Positions 32,744 to 41,946 of a stretch of 64,000 bases of DNA are shown here, in pieces. Position 1 is the first letter of the stretch. Every line of letters starts with the position of its first letter. The DNA is taken from positions 62,001 through 126,000 of the forward strand of contig CAWBXZ010000006.1 in NCBI GenBank assembly GCA_963792855.1, written 5' to 3'. The DNA is from SG8-40 sp963792855. GTDB lineage: Bacteria > Pseudomonadota > Gammaproteobacteria > Burkholderiales > Eutrophovitaceae. The position numbers were made by a program, and so were the translations under genes. The notes beneath the pieces were generated by a model. It was not told the DNA's origin, did not search any database, and saw nothing but the letters and a program-made list of their open reading frames with translations.

Positions 32744-34027
32744 CTAAAGCGTGCTCTTGCTCGCCTTGATTGCCCTGAATCCGATATCGGTTCGCATTTG
32801 TCTTCCGTCAAAATGGATCTGCTCGGCGATCTCGTAGGCGCGCCGTTGTGCAACCCGAACCGTATCGCCAAGCGCGGTAACACACAGGACGCGACCGCCA
32901 GAGGTGACGATTTTTCCGTCGGCTTCAGCGGTGCCGGCGTGAAATACGTGGGCATCGTCGCTGTCGGCCGGTAAACCGGTAATCGTGTCGCCCTTGCGCG
33001 GCGCCGCCGGATAACCGGCGGCGGCCATCACCACACCGAGGGCAACGCGACGGTCCCATTCGGCTTCGACCTTATCGAGCGATCCCTTGAGCGCGTGATC
33101 GAGCAAGGTATACAGGTCGCTTTTCAAGCGCAACATGATGGGCTGCGTTTCCGGATCCCCCAGACGGCAATTGAACTCGAGCACTTTGGGTGTTCCGTTC
33201 GCGGCGATCATCAAACCGGCGTAGAGAAACCCGACATAGGGTGTTCCACTTTGCTGCATGCCTTTTACCACGGGCTGTATGACTTCGCGCATGACCCGTG
33301 CATGAATCGCAGGGGTGACGATTGGCGCCGGGGAATATGCGCCCATGCCGCCGGTGTTCGGTCCCTTATCGCCGTCGAGCAATCGCTTGTGGTCCTGGCT
33401 CGACGCCAGCGCCAGCACGTTCTTGCCATCGACCATGGCGATGAAACTGGCTTCCTCGCCCTCGAGGAAATCTTCAATCACGACGCGAGCGCCGGCGGCA
33501 CCCATACCGTGCTCGACCAGCATCATGTCCACTGCCGCGTGAGCCTCCTCGACGGATTGGGCCACGACCACGCCCTTGCCGGCAGCGAGCCCGTCCGCCT
33601 TTACGACAATGGGCGCTCCACGTTGATCAATATAGTCATGCGCGGGTGCCGGGTCTTCGAACGTCCGGTAATCGGAAGTCGGAATACCGTGGCGCGCCAT
33701 GAAAGCCTTGGCAAAGTCTTTCGAGCTTTCCAGTTGGGCGGCCGCCCTTGTCGGGCCGAAGATTCGCAAGCCTTCGGCGCGAAACGCATCGACGACGCCT
33801 TCGCTCAAGGGGGCTTCGGGTCCTACGACCGTCATCGAAATCGATTCGCGCTTGGCAAAATCGATCAGATCGGAAGTGCCGGACAGCGCGATATTGAACA
33901 AGCCATCGTCGCGTACCGTGCCGGCGTTGCCGGGTGCGACATAGACGCGTGAGATTTGCGGAGACCGCGCGAGGCGCCATGCAAGCGCGTGCTCGCGCCC
34001 GCCGCCGCCGATTACCAGAACGTCCAT
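32744..34027 (-). CDS. purD: phosphoribosylamine-glycine ligase
   Basis: ATP-grasp enzyme of purine synthesis that joins glycine to phosphoribosylamine, 427 residues. It begins MDVLVIGGGGREHALAWRLA. It has the family stretch IVVKADGLAAGKGVVVAQ and the metal/ATP segment GFLYAGLMI, followed by VLEFNCRLGDPETQPIM. The usual purH-purD pairing holds: purH lies 48 bp upstream. Coupling of hemF to purD is common in betaproteobacteria. Confidence 0.97.
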   Translation of the reverse strand: MDVLVIGGGGREHALAWRLARSPQISRVYVAPGNAGTVRDDGLFNIALSGTSDLIDFAKRESISMTVVGPEAPLSEGVVDAFRAEGLRIFGPTRAAAQLESSKDFAKAFMARHGIPTSDYRTFEDPAPAHDYIDQRGAPIVVKADGLAAGKGVVVAQSVEEAHAAVDMMLVEHGMGAAGARVVIEDFLEGEEASFIAMVDGKNVLALASSQDHKRLLDGDKGPNTGGMGAYSPAPIVTPAIHARVMREVIQPVVKGMQQSGTPYVGFLYAGLMIAANGTPKVLEFNCRLGDPETQPIMLRLKSDLYTLLDHALKGSLDKVEAEWDRRVALGVVMAAAGYPAAPRKGDTITGLPADSDDAHVFHAGTAEADGKIVTSGGRVLCVTALGDTVRVAQRRAYEIAEQIHFDGRQMRTDIGFRAIKASKSTL

Positions 34028-34075
34028 TTGGTGCCTGCTTGTTTGTTTGAACTCATTTCACATCACGCCATATGA

Positions 34076-35638
34076 TCAGTGCCGGAAGTGGCGAATGCCG
34101 GTAAACGCCATCGCCACACCGTGTTCGTCGGCAGCAGCGATGACCTCGTCGTCCCTGACGCTGCCACCTGGCTGCACAATCGCTCTCGCGCCGGCCCTGG
34201 CCACGACATCGACCCCGTCGCGAAACGGGAAGAACGCGTCCGATGCGACCACCGAGCCAGACAGGCTGAGCCCGGCGTTCTCCGCCTTGATCGAGGCAAT
34301 GCGTGCCGAGTCAACGCGACTCATCTGGCCGGCACCAACGCCGAGCGTCATGCCGTTTGCGCAAAATACGATCGCATTGGATTTGACGAACTTCGCTACC
34401 CGCCAGGCAAAAATCAGATCCGACATCTGTTGGCGATCGGGTTTCGTGCGGGTGACCACGCGCAATTCGGCGCCGTCCACATTCTTGATGTCGGGTGTCT
34501 GGATGAGAAGGCCGCCGCCAACGCGTTTGTAGTCGAAATCGTTTGACTCTTTCCCGAGGGGAACTTCGAGAACGCGCACGTTTGCTTTCCTGGCGAACAC
34601 AGCGCGTGCACCGTCGTCGATTTGCGGCGCAATGACGACCTCGACGAACTGGCCGCTGACCGCCTCGGCGGTTGCTGCATCGATGGTGACGTTGAAGGCG
34701 ATGATGCCGCCAAAGGCCGACGTCGTATCGGTCGAAAACGCTTTACGGTAGGCGCCGAGCGCCGAGCTGTCGACGCCAACGCCGCACGGATTGGCGTGCT
34801 TGATGATCACGCAGGCGGGCTGGTCAAACGTCTTGACGCATTCCCATGCCGCATCGGAATCGGCAATGTTGTTGTAGGACAATTCCTTGCCCTGTAGTTG
34901 CCGGTAGCTTGACAGCGAGCCCGCCGCGGGAACGGGGTCGCGGTAAAAGGCGGCTTGCTGATGCGGGTTCTCTCCATAGCGCAGAGTCTGCACCTTGATG
35001 AAATTGAAGTTCGCCTGCTCGGGGAACGCTTGCCGCTCACCGTTGATATCGGTTGCCGTCAGATAGTTGCTGATCGCCGAGTCATATGCGGCGGTGTGCG
35101 AGAACGCGTCGCGGGCGAGACGAAACCGGGTCTCCTGACTGATGGCGCCATTGGCCGACCTGAGTTCCTCTATCAGAGCCGGGTAGCTGCCGGGGTCGGT
35201 AATCACCGCGACATGCTGCCAGTTCTTCGCTGCCGCCCGCACCATGGTCGGTCCGCCGATGTCGATATTCTCGATGGCGTCTTCCAGCGTACAGCCGGGC
35301 CGGGCGACGGTTTGTACGAATGGGTAGAGATTGACTACAACGATATCGATCGTCGGAATGCCATGGTCTTCCAGTGCCTTGCGGTGTGCCTCGACGTCAC
35401 GGCGCGCGAGAATGCCGCCATGCACTTTCGGATGCAGTGTCTTGACCCGGCCGTCGAGCATTTCCGGAAACCCGGTGTAGTCACCGATCTCCGTAACCGT
35501 CAGACCCGCATCCTTGAGCATCTTTGCTGTGCCGCCCGTGGAGAGCAACTCAATTCCGAATTGCGTCATTGTTTTCGCAAGATCGATGATGCCGGTCTTG
35601 TCCGATACGCTGATGAGCGCCTGTCTTCGTGTCGTCAT
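34076..35638 (-). CDS. purH: bifunctional AICAR transformylase / IMP cyclohydrolase
   Basis: Last two steps of IMP synthesis. The N-terminal MGS-like cyclohydrolase domain (ALISVSDKTGIIDLAKTM, then LSTGGTAKMLKDAGL and GRVKTLHPKVHGGILARRD) is followed by the transformylase domain with LRYGENPHQQAAFYRD, IIKHANPCGVGV (catalytic Lys-His region) and SDAFFPFRDGVD. The 520 residues are full length. Its ATG sits only about 13 nt after the T tract of a terminator-like hairpin that separates it from fis, so expression may depend on read-through. Confidence 0.97.
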   Translation of the reverse strand: MTTRRQALISVSDKTGIIDLAKTMTQFGIELLSTGGTAKMLKDAGLTVTEIGDYTGFPEMLDGRVKTLHPKVHGGILARRDVEAHRKALEDHGIPTIDIVVVNLYPFVQTVARPGCTLEDAIENIDIGGPTMVRAAAKNWQHVAVITDPGSYPALIEELRSANGAISQETRFRLARDAFSHTAAYDSAISNYLTATDINGERQAFPEQANFNFIKVQTLRYGENPHQQAAFYRDPVPAAGSLSSYRQLQGKELSYNNIADSDAAWECVKTFDQPACVIIKHANPCGVGVDSSALGAYRKAFSTDTTSAFGGIIAFNVTIDAATAEAVSGQFVEVVIAPQIDDGARAVFARKANVRVLEVPLGKESNDFDYKRVGGGLLIQTPDIKNVDGAELRVVTRTKPDRQQMSDLIFAWRVAKFVKSNAIVFCANGMTLGVGAGQMSRVDSARIASIKAENAGLSLSGSVVASDAFFPFRDGVDVVARAGARAIVQPGGSVRDDEVIAAADEHGVAMAFTGIRHFRH

Positions 35639-35650
35639 GGGCTGTCCGCC

Positions 35651-35688
35651 TGAAAAAACAAAAAACGCCCGCAGTTGTTCGGCGGGCG
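35651..35688 (-). terminator. terminator/attenuator between fis and purH
   Basis: On the minus strand CGCCCGC and GCGGGCG enclose a 9-nt loop, followed by TTTTT, G and TTTTTT. It lies 26 nt after the fis stop and ends about 12 nt before the purH ATG. There is no room for a promoter between the T tract and purH, so any purH transcript must pass through it. Confidence 0.8.
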
Positions 35689-35713
35689 AAATCCGAATGA
35701 TGGAGAGTAATGC

Positions 35714-35950
35714 CTACTTGAGTCCGTAGGCTTTCATTTTCTTGCGTAGCGTGTTTCGGTTCAAGCCCAGCAGAGAGGCCGCCTGGGTCTGGTTTCCGTC
35801 GACTCGGGCCAGAACGACTTCGATGAGTGGTTTCTCAACCGAGCACAACACCATTTCGTGGATGGCACACGGTCGCTCGCCGTCCAGATCGCGAAAGTAG
35901 GCATCAATAGCTTTTCGCACGCAGCGGGCGATGTCGTTATCGTTGATCAC
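35714..35950 (-). CDS. fis: Fis family nucleoid-associated regulator
   Basis: A 78-residue DNA-binding protein. The C-terminal helix-turn-helix NQTQAASLLGLNRNTLRKKM then KAYGLK is the Fis/NtrC-type HTH, and the N-terminal helices match the betaproteobacterial short Fis, which is about 20 residues shorter than in E. coli. Its start overlaps the dusB stop (ATGA-type), reproducing the classic dusB-fis operon. Fis shapes the nucleoid and activates stable RNA promoters in growing cells. Confidence 0.95.
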   Translation of the reverse strand: MINDNDIARCVRKAIDAYFRDLDGERPCAIHEMVLCSVEKPLIEVVLARVDGNQTQAASLLGLNRNTLRKKMKAYGLK

Positions 35951-36954
35951 GCGGCTTGTCCAAATAGATCTGTGAAATCGGGCCGGCCAGTTTCCAGAGC
36001 GTCGAAAAATGCATGCACCGCGGAAAACTGTTGGTTTGCAGATTCTAACCCGTTCATGTGCCGCCGGAAGCTTGCGGCGCCGTCGAGCGTGCGGACGTAC
36101 CAGCCGATATGTTTGCGCGCAACCCTTACACCGGAATATTCACCGTAGAAGTCATACAACGCCACAAGATGGTCGGAAAGCAGTGTCCGGATTTCATGCA
36201 GAGCCGGTTCCTCGAGGTCGCGGCCATGCGCAAGAAAATAACTGATTTCGCGAAACAACCACGGCCGGCCCTGGGCGGCGCGGCCGATCATGATCGCGTC
36301 GGCACCGGTGTAATCAAGAACCCGTCGCGCTTTTTGAGGCGAATCGATATCGCCGTTGGCAATGACCGGAATGCGTAAGCGGGACTTGACCTCTCCAATG
36401 GTGTCGTATTCGGCTTCGCCATTGTAAAAGTCGACTCGGGTGCGGCCGTGTATGGCCAGTGCCTGAATCCCGGCCGATTGCGCCATCTCGGCAACACGGA
36501 CCGCGTTGCGGGTCCCCGGACTCCAGCCGGTCCTTATCTTGAGCGTGACCGGGACATCTACCGCACGTGTTACCGCATCCAGAATCCGGCCAACCAGCAT
36601 TTCGTCCTTGAGAAGCGCCGATCCCGCAGCGACGTTACAGACTTTCTTGGCGGGGCAACCCATATTGATATCGATGATCTGTGCGCCCGACTGGACGTTG
36701 CGCCGGGCCGATTCAGCCATCATCCGGGGTTCGCCGCCGGCGATCTGTACCGCAACCGGTTCTGTTTCCCCGTCGTGGTCACGGCGCAGCCGCGACTTTT
36801 TCGTATTCCACAACGCGCTGTCGGCTGTCACCATTTCCGAGACAGCCATGCCGGCGCCAAGCCGTTTGCATAACTGGCGAAACGGCCGGTCTGTAACACC
36901 GGCCATCGGTGCGGCGATTACGCGGTTTGGTAGTGTGAAATGACCGATCTGCAT
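35947..36954 (-). CDS. dusB: tRNA-dihydrouridine synthase B
   Basis: FMN enzyme that reduces uridine to dihydrouridine in tRNA D loops. The TIM-barrel landmarks are APMAGVTDRPFRQLC, the catalytic cysteine region MGCPAKKVCNVAAGSALL, and IPVIANGDIDSP, then GADAIMIGRAAQGRPW. ATG 36954 starts the protein at MQIGHFTLPNRV, as is usual. A GTG 27 nt upstream directly follows a TAGAAT -10 box and would fall at the transcription start, so it is unlikely. The protein is then 335 residues. It is coupled to fis. Confidence 0.95.
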   Translation of the reverse strand: MQIGHFTLPNRVIAAPMAGVTDRPFRQLCKRLGAGMAVSEMVTADSALWNTKKSRLRRDHDGETEPVAVQIAGGEPRMMAESARRNVQSGAQIIDINMGCPAKKVCNVAAGSALLKDEMLVGRILDAVTRAVDVPVTLKIRTGWSPGTRNAVRVAEMAQSAGIQALAIHGRTRVDFYNGEAEYDTIGEVKSRLRIPVIANGDIDSPQKARRVLDYTGADAIMIGRAAQGRPWLFREISYFLAHGRDLEEPALHEIRTLLSDHLVALYDFYGEYSGVRVARKHIGWYVRTLDGAASFRRHMNGLESANQQFSAVHAFFDALETGRPDFTDLFGQAA

Positions 36955-36981
36955 GGCAGCGGCGGCGACAGAAAGTCGCAC

Positions 36982-36987
36982 ATTCTA
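36982..36987 (-). promoter_or_regulatory. -10 box (TAGAAT) of the dusB-fis operon
   Basis: Read on the minus strand, TAGAAT lies 28 nt before the dusB ATG at 36954. It is the same -10 form seen at amgK, thiD, aroK and the small cytochrome gene. The -35 region is poor. Confidence 0.45.
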
Positions 36988-37008
36988 TCTCAAAGTCTCA
37001 GCGCCAGA

Positions 37009-38175
37009 TTAGCTGCCCGTTCCAAATATCATTCGCCGCATCAGTTCGCGTTTCAGCGGCGGCAAAGCGTCGAGCATGACGAGCCCGAGTCCACGGCCTA
37101 GCGCCGCGGGTGCAAAATCGTTCGAGAACAGTTTGGCCAGTGCATGTGTGACGGCGATCCCGCCGGCGCGGTCAACACGGCGTCGGGCACGGAATCGCGA
37201 CGTCATTGACTGGCTGCCGATCTCGCCGGGTGCGGCGAAGCGCACGACATCCGCCAGATCCCAGGCATCACGCAGACCAAGGTTGAATCCCTGCCCGGCA
37301 ATCGGGTGCAAGGTTTGCGACGCGTTGCCGAGCAGCACTACGCCTGAACTTGCTCGCTCTGCGGCCACTCGCAACGATAACGGAAACGATGAGCGCAGTC
37401 GCACGTCGGTGAACCGGCCCGCCCTGTCGCCGAATGCACCGCGAAGTCTGGCGAGAAACGCGTGGTCGTCAAGCGCTGACAGCGAATCTGCCTCTGCTGC
37501 AGTGCAGGTCCAGACAAAGGCGAATTCGTCCTCGCAGGGTAACAAGGCGATAGGGCCGTGCGGCGTGAATCGTTCGTACGCCCGGTTGTCGTGGGATCGG
37601 TCGGGCCGTACCAGCCCGACTACCGCGATCTGTGCGTAATCGTGCTCGTGGATGTTCTGCGTTGCAATTTCGGTGAGGGACGCGCCGCCATCGGCGATGA
37701 CGACCAACCGTGCCTGCAGCGTCTCGACGCCGTTCGCTGTGTTACCTGTTACCTGGCAAACAGGTGTGCCGTGGTCGATTTTCGACACCTTGAAACCGCC
37801 GCGGAACTCGATCGCAAGTTCCTGCGTTCGAGCTTGCAGCGCGTCGTATACGGCGGAGAACCGAAGCACATATCCGAGAGCCGGAAGTTGTACGTCACCC
37901 GCGCTCAGACAGGCGCGCCCGAAACGGCCCCGATGAGACACATGTATGGTACGGATCGGTGTTGCCCGCAGCCCGCCGGACCATGCCTTCAGGCGTTCCA
38001 GGATCAGGCGGCTGTTCCATGAAAGCGCCAGTGTTCTGCTGTCCGGTGCGCGCTGGCCTGGCGCATGTGCTTCAAGCACGGCGACACTTATCCCGGCATC
38101 GGCCAACGCAATCGCAGCGGCACAGCCGACCGGTCCCCCTCCAACGACAAGTGCATCATGAACCGGGGTCGACAT
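37009..38175 (-). CDS. ubiH: UbiH/UbiF/VisC-family FAD monooxygenase (ubiquinone biosynthesis)
   Basis: A 388-residue flavoprotein hydroxylase. The Rossmann motif VVGGGPVGCAAAIALADAG lies near the N-terminus, and the second FAD motif LLGNASQTLHPIAGQGFNLGLRD near residue 285, with the DG motif region between them. This family hydroxylates the benzoquinol ring of ubiquinone precursors. UbiH is the best match, but UbiF or UbiI/VisC cannot be excluded without a tree. It follows pepP by 7 bp on the same strand, the usual pepP-ubiH pairing. Confidence 0.88.
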   Translation of the reverse strand: MSTPVHDALVVGGGPVGCAAAIALADAGISVAVLEAHAPGQRAPDSRTLALSWNSRLILERLKAWSGGLRATPIRTIHVSHRGRFGRACLSAGDVQLPALGYVLRFSAVYDALQARTQELAIEFRGGFKVSKIDHGTPVCQVTGNTANGVETLQARLVVIADGGASLTEIATQNIHEHDYAQIAVVGLVRPDRSHDNRAYERFTPHGPIALLPCEDEFAFVWTCTAAEADSLSALDDHAFLARLRGAFGDRAGRFTDVRLRSSFPLSLRVAAERASSGVVLLGNASQTLHPIAGQGFNLGLRDAWDLADVVRFAAPGEIGSQSMTSRFRARRRVDRAGGIAVTHALAKLFSNDFAPAALGRGLGLVMLDALPPLKRELMRRMIFGTGS

Positions 38176-38182
38176 CAGCGAT

Positions 38183-39478
38183 TCAGCCGCGCATCAATGC
38201 TTCGACTTCCGCGATGGTCTTGGGCACGCCGCCCGTAATGATTTCGCAACCATTGCCGGTGACCACGGCATCGTCCTCGATGCGAACACCGATATTCCAG
38301 AACCTTTCCGCCACGTTCTGCGCAGGCCGGATATAGCAACCCGGTTCGACAGTCAGCGCCATGCCGGGCTCGAGCTTGCGCCACTGCCCGTCTCGCTTGT
38401 AATCGCCGACGTCGTGGACATCCATGCCAAGCCAGTGTCCGGTGCGGTGCATGTAGAACCTGCGGTAGTCGCCCGACTCGATAACGCCATCGAGCGTTCC
38501 TTGACATAATCCGAGGTCGATGAACCCTTGCGCAAGAACGTTCAGTGCGGCGCGATGCGGGTCTTCCCACTCATTGCCGGGGCGGACCTGTTGTATGGCT
38601 GCTGCCTGCGCTGCGAGCACCAGTTCATAAACTTCGCGTTGCGGGCCGGTGAATTTTCCACTCACCGGAAACGTCCGGGTAATGTCTGACGCATATCCGT
38701 CGAGTTCGCAGCCTGCGTCGATCAACAGCAAGTCCCCGTCGTTGAGCAAGGCATCGTTGTCAACATAATGCAGCACACAGGCATTGGAACCGCCGGCAAC
38801 AATGGAGGTGTACGCGGGCGACTGTGCACCACTGCGGCGAAACTCATGCAGCAATTCGGCTTCGACTTCGTATTCTTTCAGGCCAGGCCTGGTAATCTGC
38901 ATGGCGCGGCTGTGAGCGCGCGCAGAGATGGACGCGGCCTTGCGCATCGTATCGATTTCCGACGCGTCCTTTACCAGCCGCATCTCATCCAGTATCGAAC
39001 GTATGTCGTTAATCTGCTCCGGTGCGCCAACGCCGCTGCGGCCTTGCGCTCTGACCTTGTTGAGCCAGCCGATCACCCTGTTGTCCCACGATGGGTCACT
39101 GCCGACCTCAAAAAACAGCGCGGTCTGGTTCTCCAGAAGCTTCGGCACGAGCTCGTCAACTTTTTCGATCGAGTGCGCCTCATCGACCTCGAATCTCTCG
39201 CGCGCGGCGTCCGGTCCGTAACGGAAGCCGTCCCAGATCTCGCGCTCGGGGTCCTTGTCTCGGCAGAACAGAATCGTCCTTGGCGCCGCGCCGGCGGTAA
39301 TCACGAGAATTGCGTCAGGCTCGGTAAATCTGCTCAGATAGTAGAAATAGCTGTCGAACCGGTAGGGGTGATGTGCGTCACGGTTTCGGATGCGTTCGGG
39401 TGCAGTGCGCAGGACGGCAACGCCGCCTCCCATGGCTTTGGCGAGCTGATTCCGGCGCTCGATGTGGATCTGGTTCAT
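38183..39478 (-). CDS. pepP: Xaa-Pro aminopeptidase P (M24B)
   Basis: Cleaves N-terminal residues preceding proline. The N-terminal AMP_N domain (RNQLAKAMGGGVAVL, PYRFDSYFYYLSRF) is followed by the pita-bread domain. The five metal ligands can be seen: the two aspartates in DAGCELDGYASDITR, the His in GHWLGMDVHDVGDY, and the glutamates in VEPGCYI and RIEDDAVV. The 431 residues are full length. A TATAAT box lies about 40 nt upstream, and ubiH follows directly. Confidence 0.96.
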   Translation of the reverse strand: MNQIHIERRNQLAKAMGGGVAVLRTAPERIRNRDAHHPYRFDSYFYYLSRFTEPDAILVITAGAAPRTILFCRDKDPEREIWDGFRYGPDAARERFEVDEAHSIEKVDELVPKLLENQTALFFEVGSDPSWDNRVIGWLNKVRAQGRSGVGAPEQINDIRSILDEMRLVKDASEIDTMRKAASISARAHSRAMQITRPGLKEYEVEAELLHEFRRSGAQSPAYTSIVAGGSNACVLHYVDNDALLNDGDLLLIDAGCELDGYASDITRTFPVSGKFTGPQREVYELVLAAQAAAIQQVRPGNEWEDPHRAALNVLAQGFIDLGLCQGTLDGVIESGDYRRFYMHRTGHWLGMDVHDVGDYKRDGQWRKLEPGMALTVEPGCYIRPAQNVAERFWNIGVRIEDDAVVTGNGCEIITGGVPKTIAEVEALMRG

Positions 39479-39517
39479 CTGTGTGTGTGAGGGTTAGGGG
39501 TATGACTGACCGGGGGA

Positions 39518-39523
39518 AATTAT
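39518..39523 (-). promoter_or_regulatory. -10 box (TATAAT) of the pepP-ubiH unit
   Basis: Read on the minus strand, TATAAT lies 39 nt before the pepP ATG, giving a leader of about 33 nt. A possible -35 (GCTGAC, 16 bp away) overlaps the 3' end of the paiB-like gene. Confidence 0.5.
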
Positions 39524-39541
39524 AAAAGGCACCTGTCGCCG

Positions 39542-40162
39542 TCAGCGCTCGGCATTTCGCTGCATCAATTCAGCCACGCGGGCGGCATCTTCATTACCTG
39601 TTTCGCGCAGAGCGGCAATGACACTACGTCTGTCAGCGAGAGGCCTGTTCTGCGAGAGCTTGAACTTGCCCGCCATGCGGGTGATTCGAACCTCAAAGGC
39701 AACGATGCCCTCGATCATCTTGCGCTTGAAATCGGCTGGCAGTTCCATCGACCAGGGTATTTCAAACGATGACTCGTGTTCGGCGACCAGTTCGGTCAGC
39801 ATCGACTCAACGCTTTGCCGGTCTTCGACAATTCCAGGAATACCATGCACATGCACCACCGCGTAGTTCCACGTCGGGACGCTTGGTTGTTTGGCGGTGT
39901 ACCAGCTTGGCGAAACATAACAATGCGGACCGTGGAAGATGAAGAGCAGTTCCTGGCTGGAAGAGAAATCATGCCAAATCGGATTGGCGCGCGCGACGTG
40001 GCACTTCAGGATCTCGCCCGTGTCGTTGAGTAGGGCTGGAACGTGGGCCACAACCGGCTCGTTGCCCGCGGCGCTTATCAGCGTAGCAAAACCGTTGGCT
40101 CGGACAAGCCGCAACAGCGTCTCACGATCCGATTCGACGAAATGTTCCGGTGTGTAGATCAT
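39542..40162 (-). CDS. PaiB-family FMN-binding protein
   Basis: A 206-residue split-barrel flavoprotein (FMN_bind_2). It begins MIYTPEHFVESDRETLLRLV and has LFIFHGPHCYVSPSWY, then VPTWNYAVVHVHG, the most conserved part of the family. In Bacillus, PaiB was described as a negative regulator of sporulation and protease genes. In proteobacteria the role is unknown, and transcriptional activity should not be assumed. Its start overlaps the murU-like stop by 4 bp, so it belongs to the amgK-murU unit. Confidence 0.9.
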   Translation of the reverse strand: MIYTPEHFVESDRETLLRLVRANGFATLISAAGNEPVVAHVPALLNDTGEILKCHVARANPIWHDFSSSQELLFIFHGPHCYVSPSWYTAKQPSVPTWNYAVVHVHGIPGIVEDRQSVESMLTELVAEHESSFEIPWSMELPADFKRKMIEGIVAFEVRITRMAGKFKLSQNRPLADRRSVIAALRETGNEDAARVAELMQRNAER

Positions 40163-40857
40163 GATCCTTTGCGCCGCAGGTAATCGTTGAGCGAATCCAG
40201 GCGCTCGGGCGTACCGACGTCGGTCCAGAGGCCACGGTAATGCTCCCCTGTTACCCTGCCAGCTCGCGCTTCGGCTACAAGCAAGGGGGCGAGTGGTTTT
40301 TTCTCCCCGGGCGATACCGATGCGAACAGGCTGCGATGATACGCGGCGAGCCCGCTGAACGTCAGTTTGCCCGTATCTGCCGGAACGACTACCCCGTTCT
40401 CCAGCGCAAAGTCGCCCATCGGGTGATGTGTCGGGTTGTCCACCAGTACCAGATGCGCGACCCTTCGGGGCTCATGAACGAGTTGTTCGGCTGCCGACTT
40501 CAGGCCGGCGTAATCGTACTCGGAATAAACATCGCAGTTGGCAACAGCGAACGCTTCGCAACCGATCAGGTCCAGGGCGTTGGCGATGCCGCCGGCAGTT
40601 TCCAGTGCCCTGTGTTCGTGAGAGTAGGAAATCGCAACGCCCCAGCGGCTGCCGTTGCCGATCGCGGACACGATCTGCTCTCCCAGGTGGGCATGATTGA
40701 TAATTATTCGCTCAAATCCGGCGGCGGCGAATTTCCTGATGTGGCGCTCGATCAGCGAATGGCCGCCCACCTCTAGCAGCGGTTTCGGTGTGCGATCCGT
40801 GAGCGGGCGCATGCGCTCGCCGCGTCCGGCGGCGAGCAGCATTGCGGTCGTGATCAC
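40159..40857 (-). CDS. murU: N-acetylmuramate alpha-1-phosphate uridylyltransferase
   Basis: Sugar-1-phosphate nucleotidyltransferase of about 232 residues. The signature LLAAGRGERMRPLTDRTPKPL opens the protein, and VANCDVYSEYDY carries the metal-binding aspartate. The linkage to amgK directly upstream is diagnostic. The pair forms the peptidoglycan-recycling bypass that converts N-acetylmuramate to UDP-MurNAc and gives intrinsic fosfomycin tolerance in species that have it. GTG 40857 (17 bp after the amgK stop) is preferred. A longer frame overlaps amgK, and ATG 40842 would start right at the signature. Confidence 0.9.
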   Translation of the reverse strand: MITTAMLLAAGRGERMRPLTDRTPKPLLEVGGHSLIERHIRKFAAAGFERIIINHAHLGEQIVSAIGNGSRWGVAISYSHEHRALETAGGIANALDLIGCEAFAVANCDVYSEYDYAGLKSAAEQLVHEPRRVAHLVLVDNPTHHPMGDFALENGVVVPADTGKLTFSGLAAYHRSLFASVSPGEKKPLAPLLVAEARAGRVTGEHYRGLWTDVGTPERLDSLNDYLRRKGS

Positions 40858-40873
40858 GGCGCGCACCTGAAGG

Positions 40874-41875
40874 CTAGGACCCGGGCCGGGCCGAGCGCTT
40901 TTCGAAAGCGTCAAACAGGCTGATCAGCGGCGCAAGCTCCGAATAACGTTCACAGACCGCGCGAATGTAACTAACGAAGCGGGGTGCATCCTCGAGATAT
41001 TCCGGTTTGCCGTCACGGTAACGGATGCGCGCGAAAATGCCGAGCACTTTCAGGTGGCGCTGCAGACCCATCCATTCAAATTCGCGATAGAACTCCCCGA
41101 AATCCGGTCTGACCGGCAAGTTCGCCTTGCGTGCTTTTTCCCAGTAGCGCACAACCCAGTCCAGTGCACGTTCTTCCTCCCAACTGACAAAGGCATCCCG
41201 GAACAGCGAGACGACATCGTACGAGACAGGTCCGTACACTGCATCCTGAAAATCCAGTACGCCGGGATTGGGTTCAGACACCATCAGGTTTCGCGGCATG
41301 AAGTCACGATGAACGTAGGTCGCGGGTTGCGCCAGATTGTCGCGGATGATCAACGCGAATATGCGTTGCATGGTCTCGCGCTGACCTGAATCGAGCCGCA
41401 ACCCAAGATGCCGGGTTACGTACCATTGCGGAAACAGCTCGAGCTCCCGGCGCAACAAGGCTTCATCGTAAGGAGGCAGGGTGTCGTCGCGGCTGGCAAG
41501 TTGCCAGCGAACCAGAGCGGAGGTGGCGGCGTCAAACAGGGAATCAGCCGTCGTATCGTTCGCGCCTGTATCGTTCAGAGCCGTAAGGTAAGTCGTCGTG
41601 CCAAGGTCCGACAGCAACAGGAACCCCTGCTCGACATCGGATGCGACGATAGTCGGTACATTCAGGCCGCAGTCCTTCATCATCTGCGCGACCTTGATGA
41701 AGGGTGCGCAGTTTTCCTGCGGCGGGGGCGCATCCATGGCGATCAGCGTTGATTCATCTTCGTAGCGGATCCGGAAATAGCGCCGAAAACTGGCATCGGC
41801 CGATGCCGGGGACAGTGTAAAGTGTCGTCCGGCGGAGTGGGACTCCAGCCAGCGCGTAAGGGAGTCGAAACGTTC
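40874..41875 (-). CDS. amgK: N-acetylmuramate/N-acetylglucosamine anomeric kinase
   Basis: An aminoglycoside-phosphotransferase-fold kinase of about 333 residues. Catalytic loop YVHRDFMPRNLM is followed by the metal site VLDFQDAVYGPVSYDV, and ASFRRYFRI lies in the N-lobe. It phosphorylates MurNAc at C1 for MurU, the next gene. The frame stays open to GTG 41923, but that codon overlaps a TAGAAT -10-like box and leaves only 23 bp to the divergent lptD start. TTG 41875 (LERFDSLTRWLESHS) gives the family-typical N-terminus and is chosen, though no clear ribosome site precedes either. Confidence 0.88.
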   Translation of the reverse strand, partial: ERFDSLTRWLESHSAGRHFTLSPASADASFRRYFRIRYEDESTLIAMDAPPPQENCAPFIKVAQMMKDCGLNVPTIVASDVEQGFLLLSDLGTTTYLTALNDTGANDTTADSLFDAATSALVRWQLASRDDTLPPYDEALLRRELELFPQWYVTRHLGLRLDSGQRETMQRIFALIIRDNLAQPATYVHRDFMPRNLMVSEPNPGVLDFQDAVYGPVSYDVVSLFRDAFVSWEEERALDWVVRYWEKARKANLPVRPDFGEFYREFEWMGLQRHLKVLGIFARIRYRDGKPEYLEDAPRFVSYIRAVCERYSELAPLISLFDAFEKRSARPGS

Positions 41876-41946
41876 CAACGTAATGGTGCTGATTGACGTT
41901 ATGATTCGGATGGATTCTAGCACTTGGGTACGGGTCTACGCGGTCG

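Noticed and set aside
33095..33952. A 285-codon open frame antisense to purD
   Set aside because: Composition artefact opposite a fully conserved gene.
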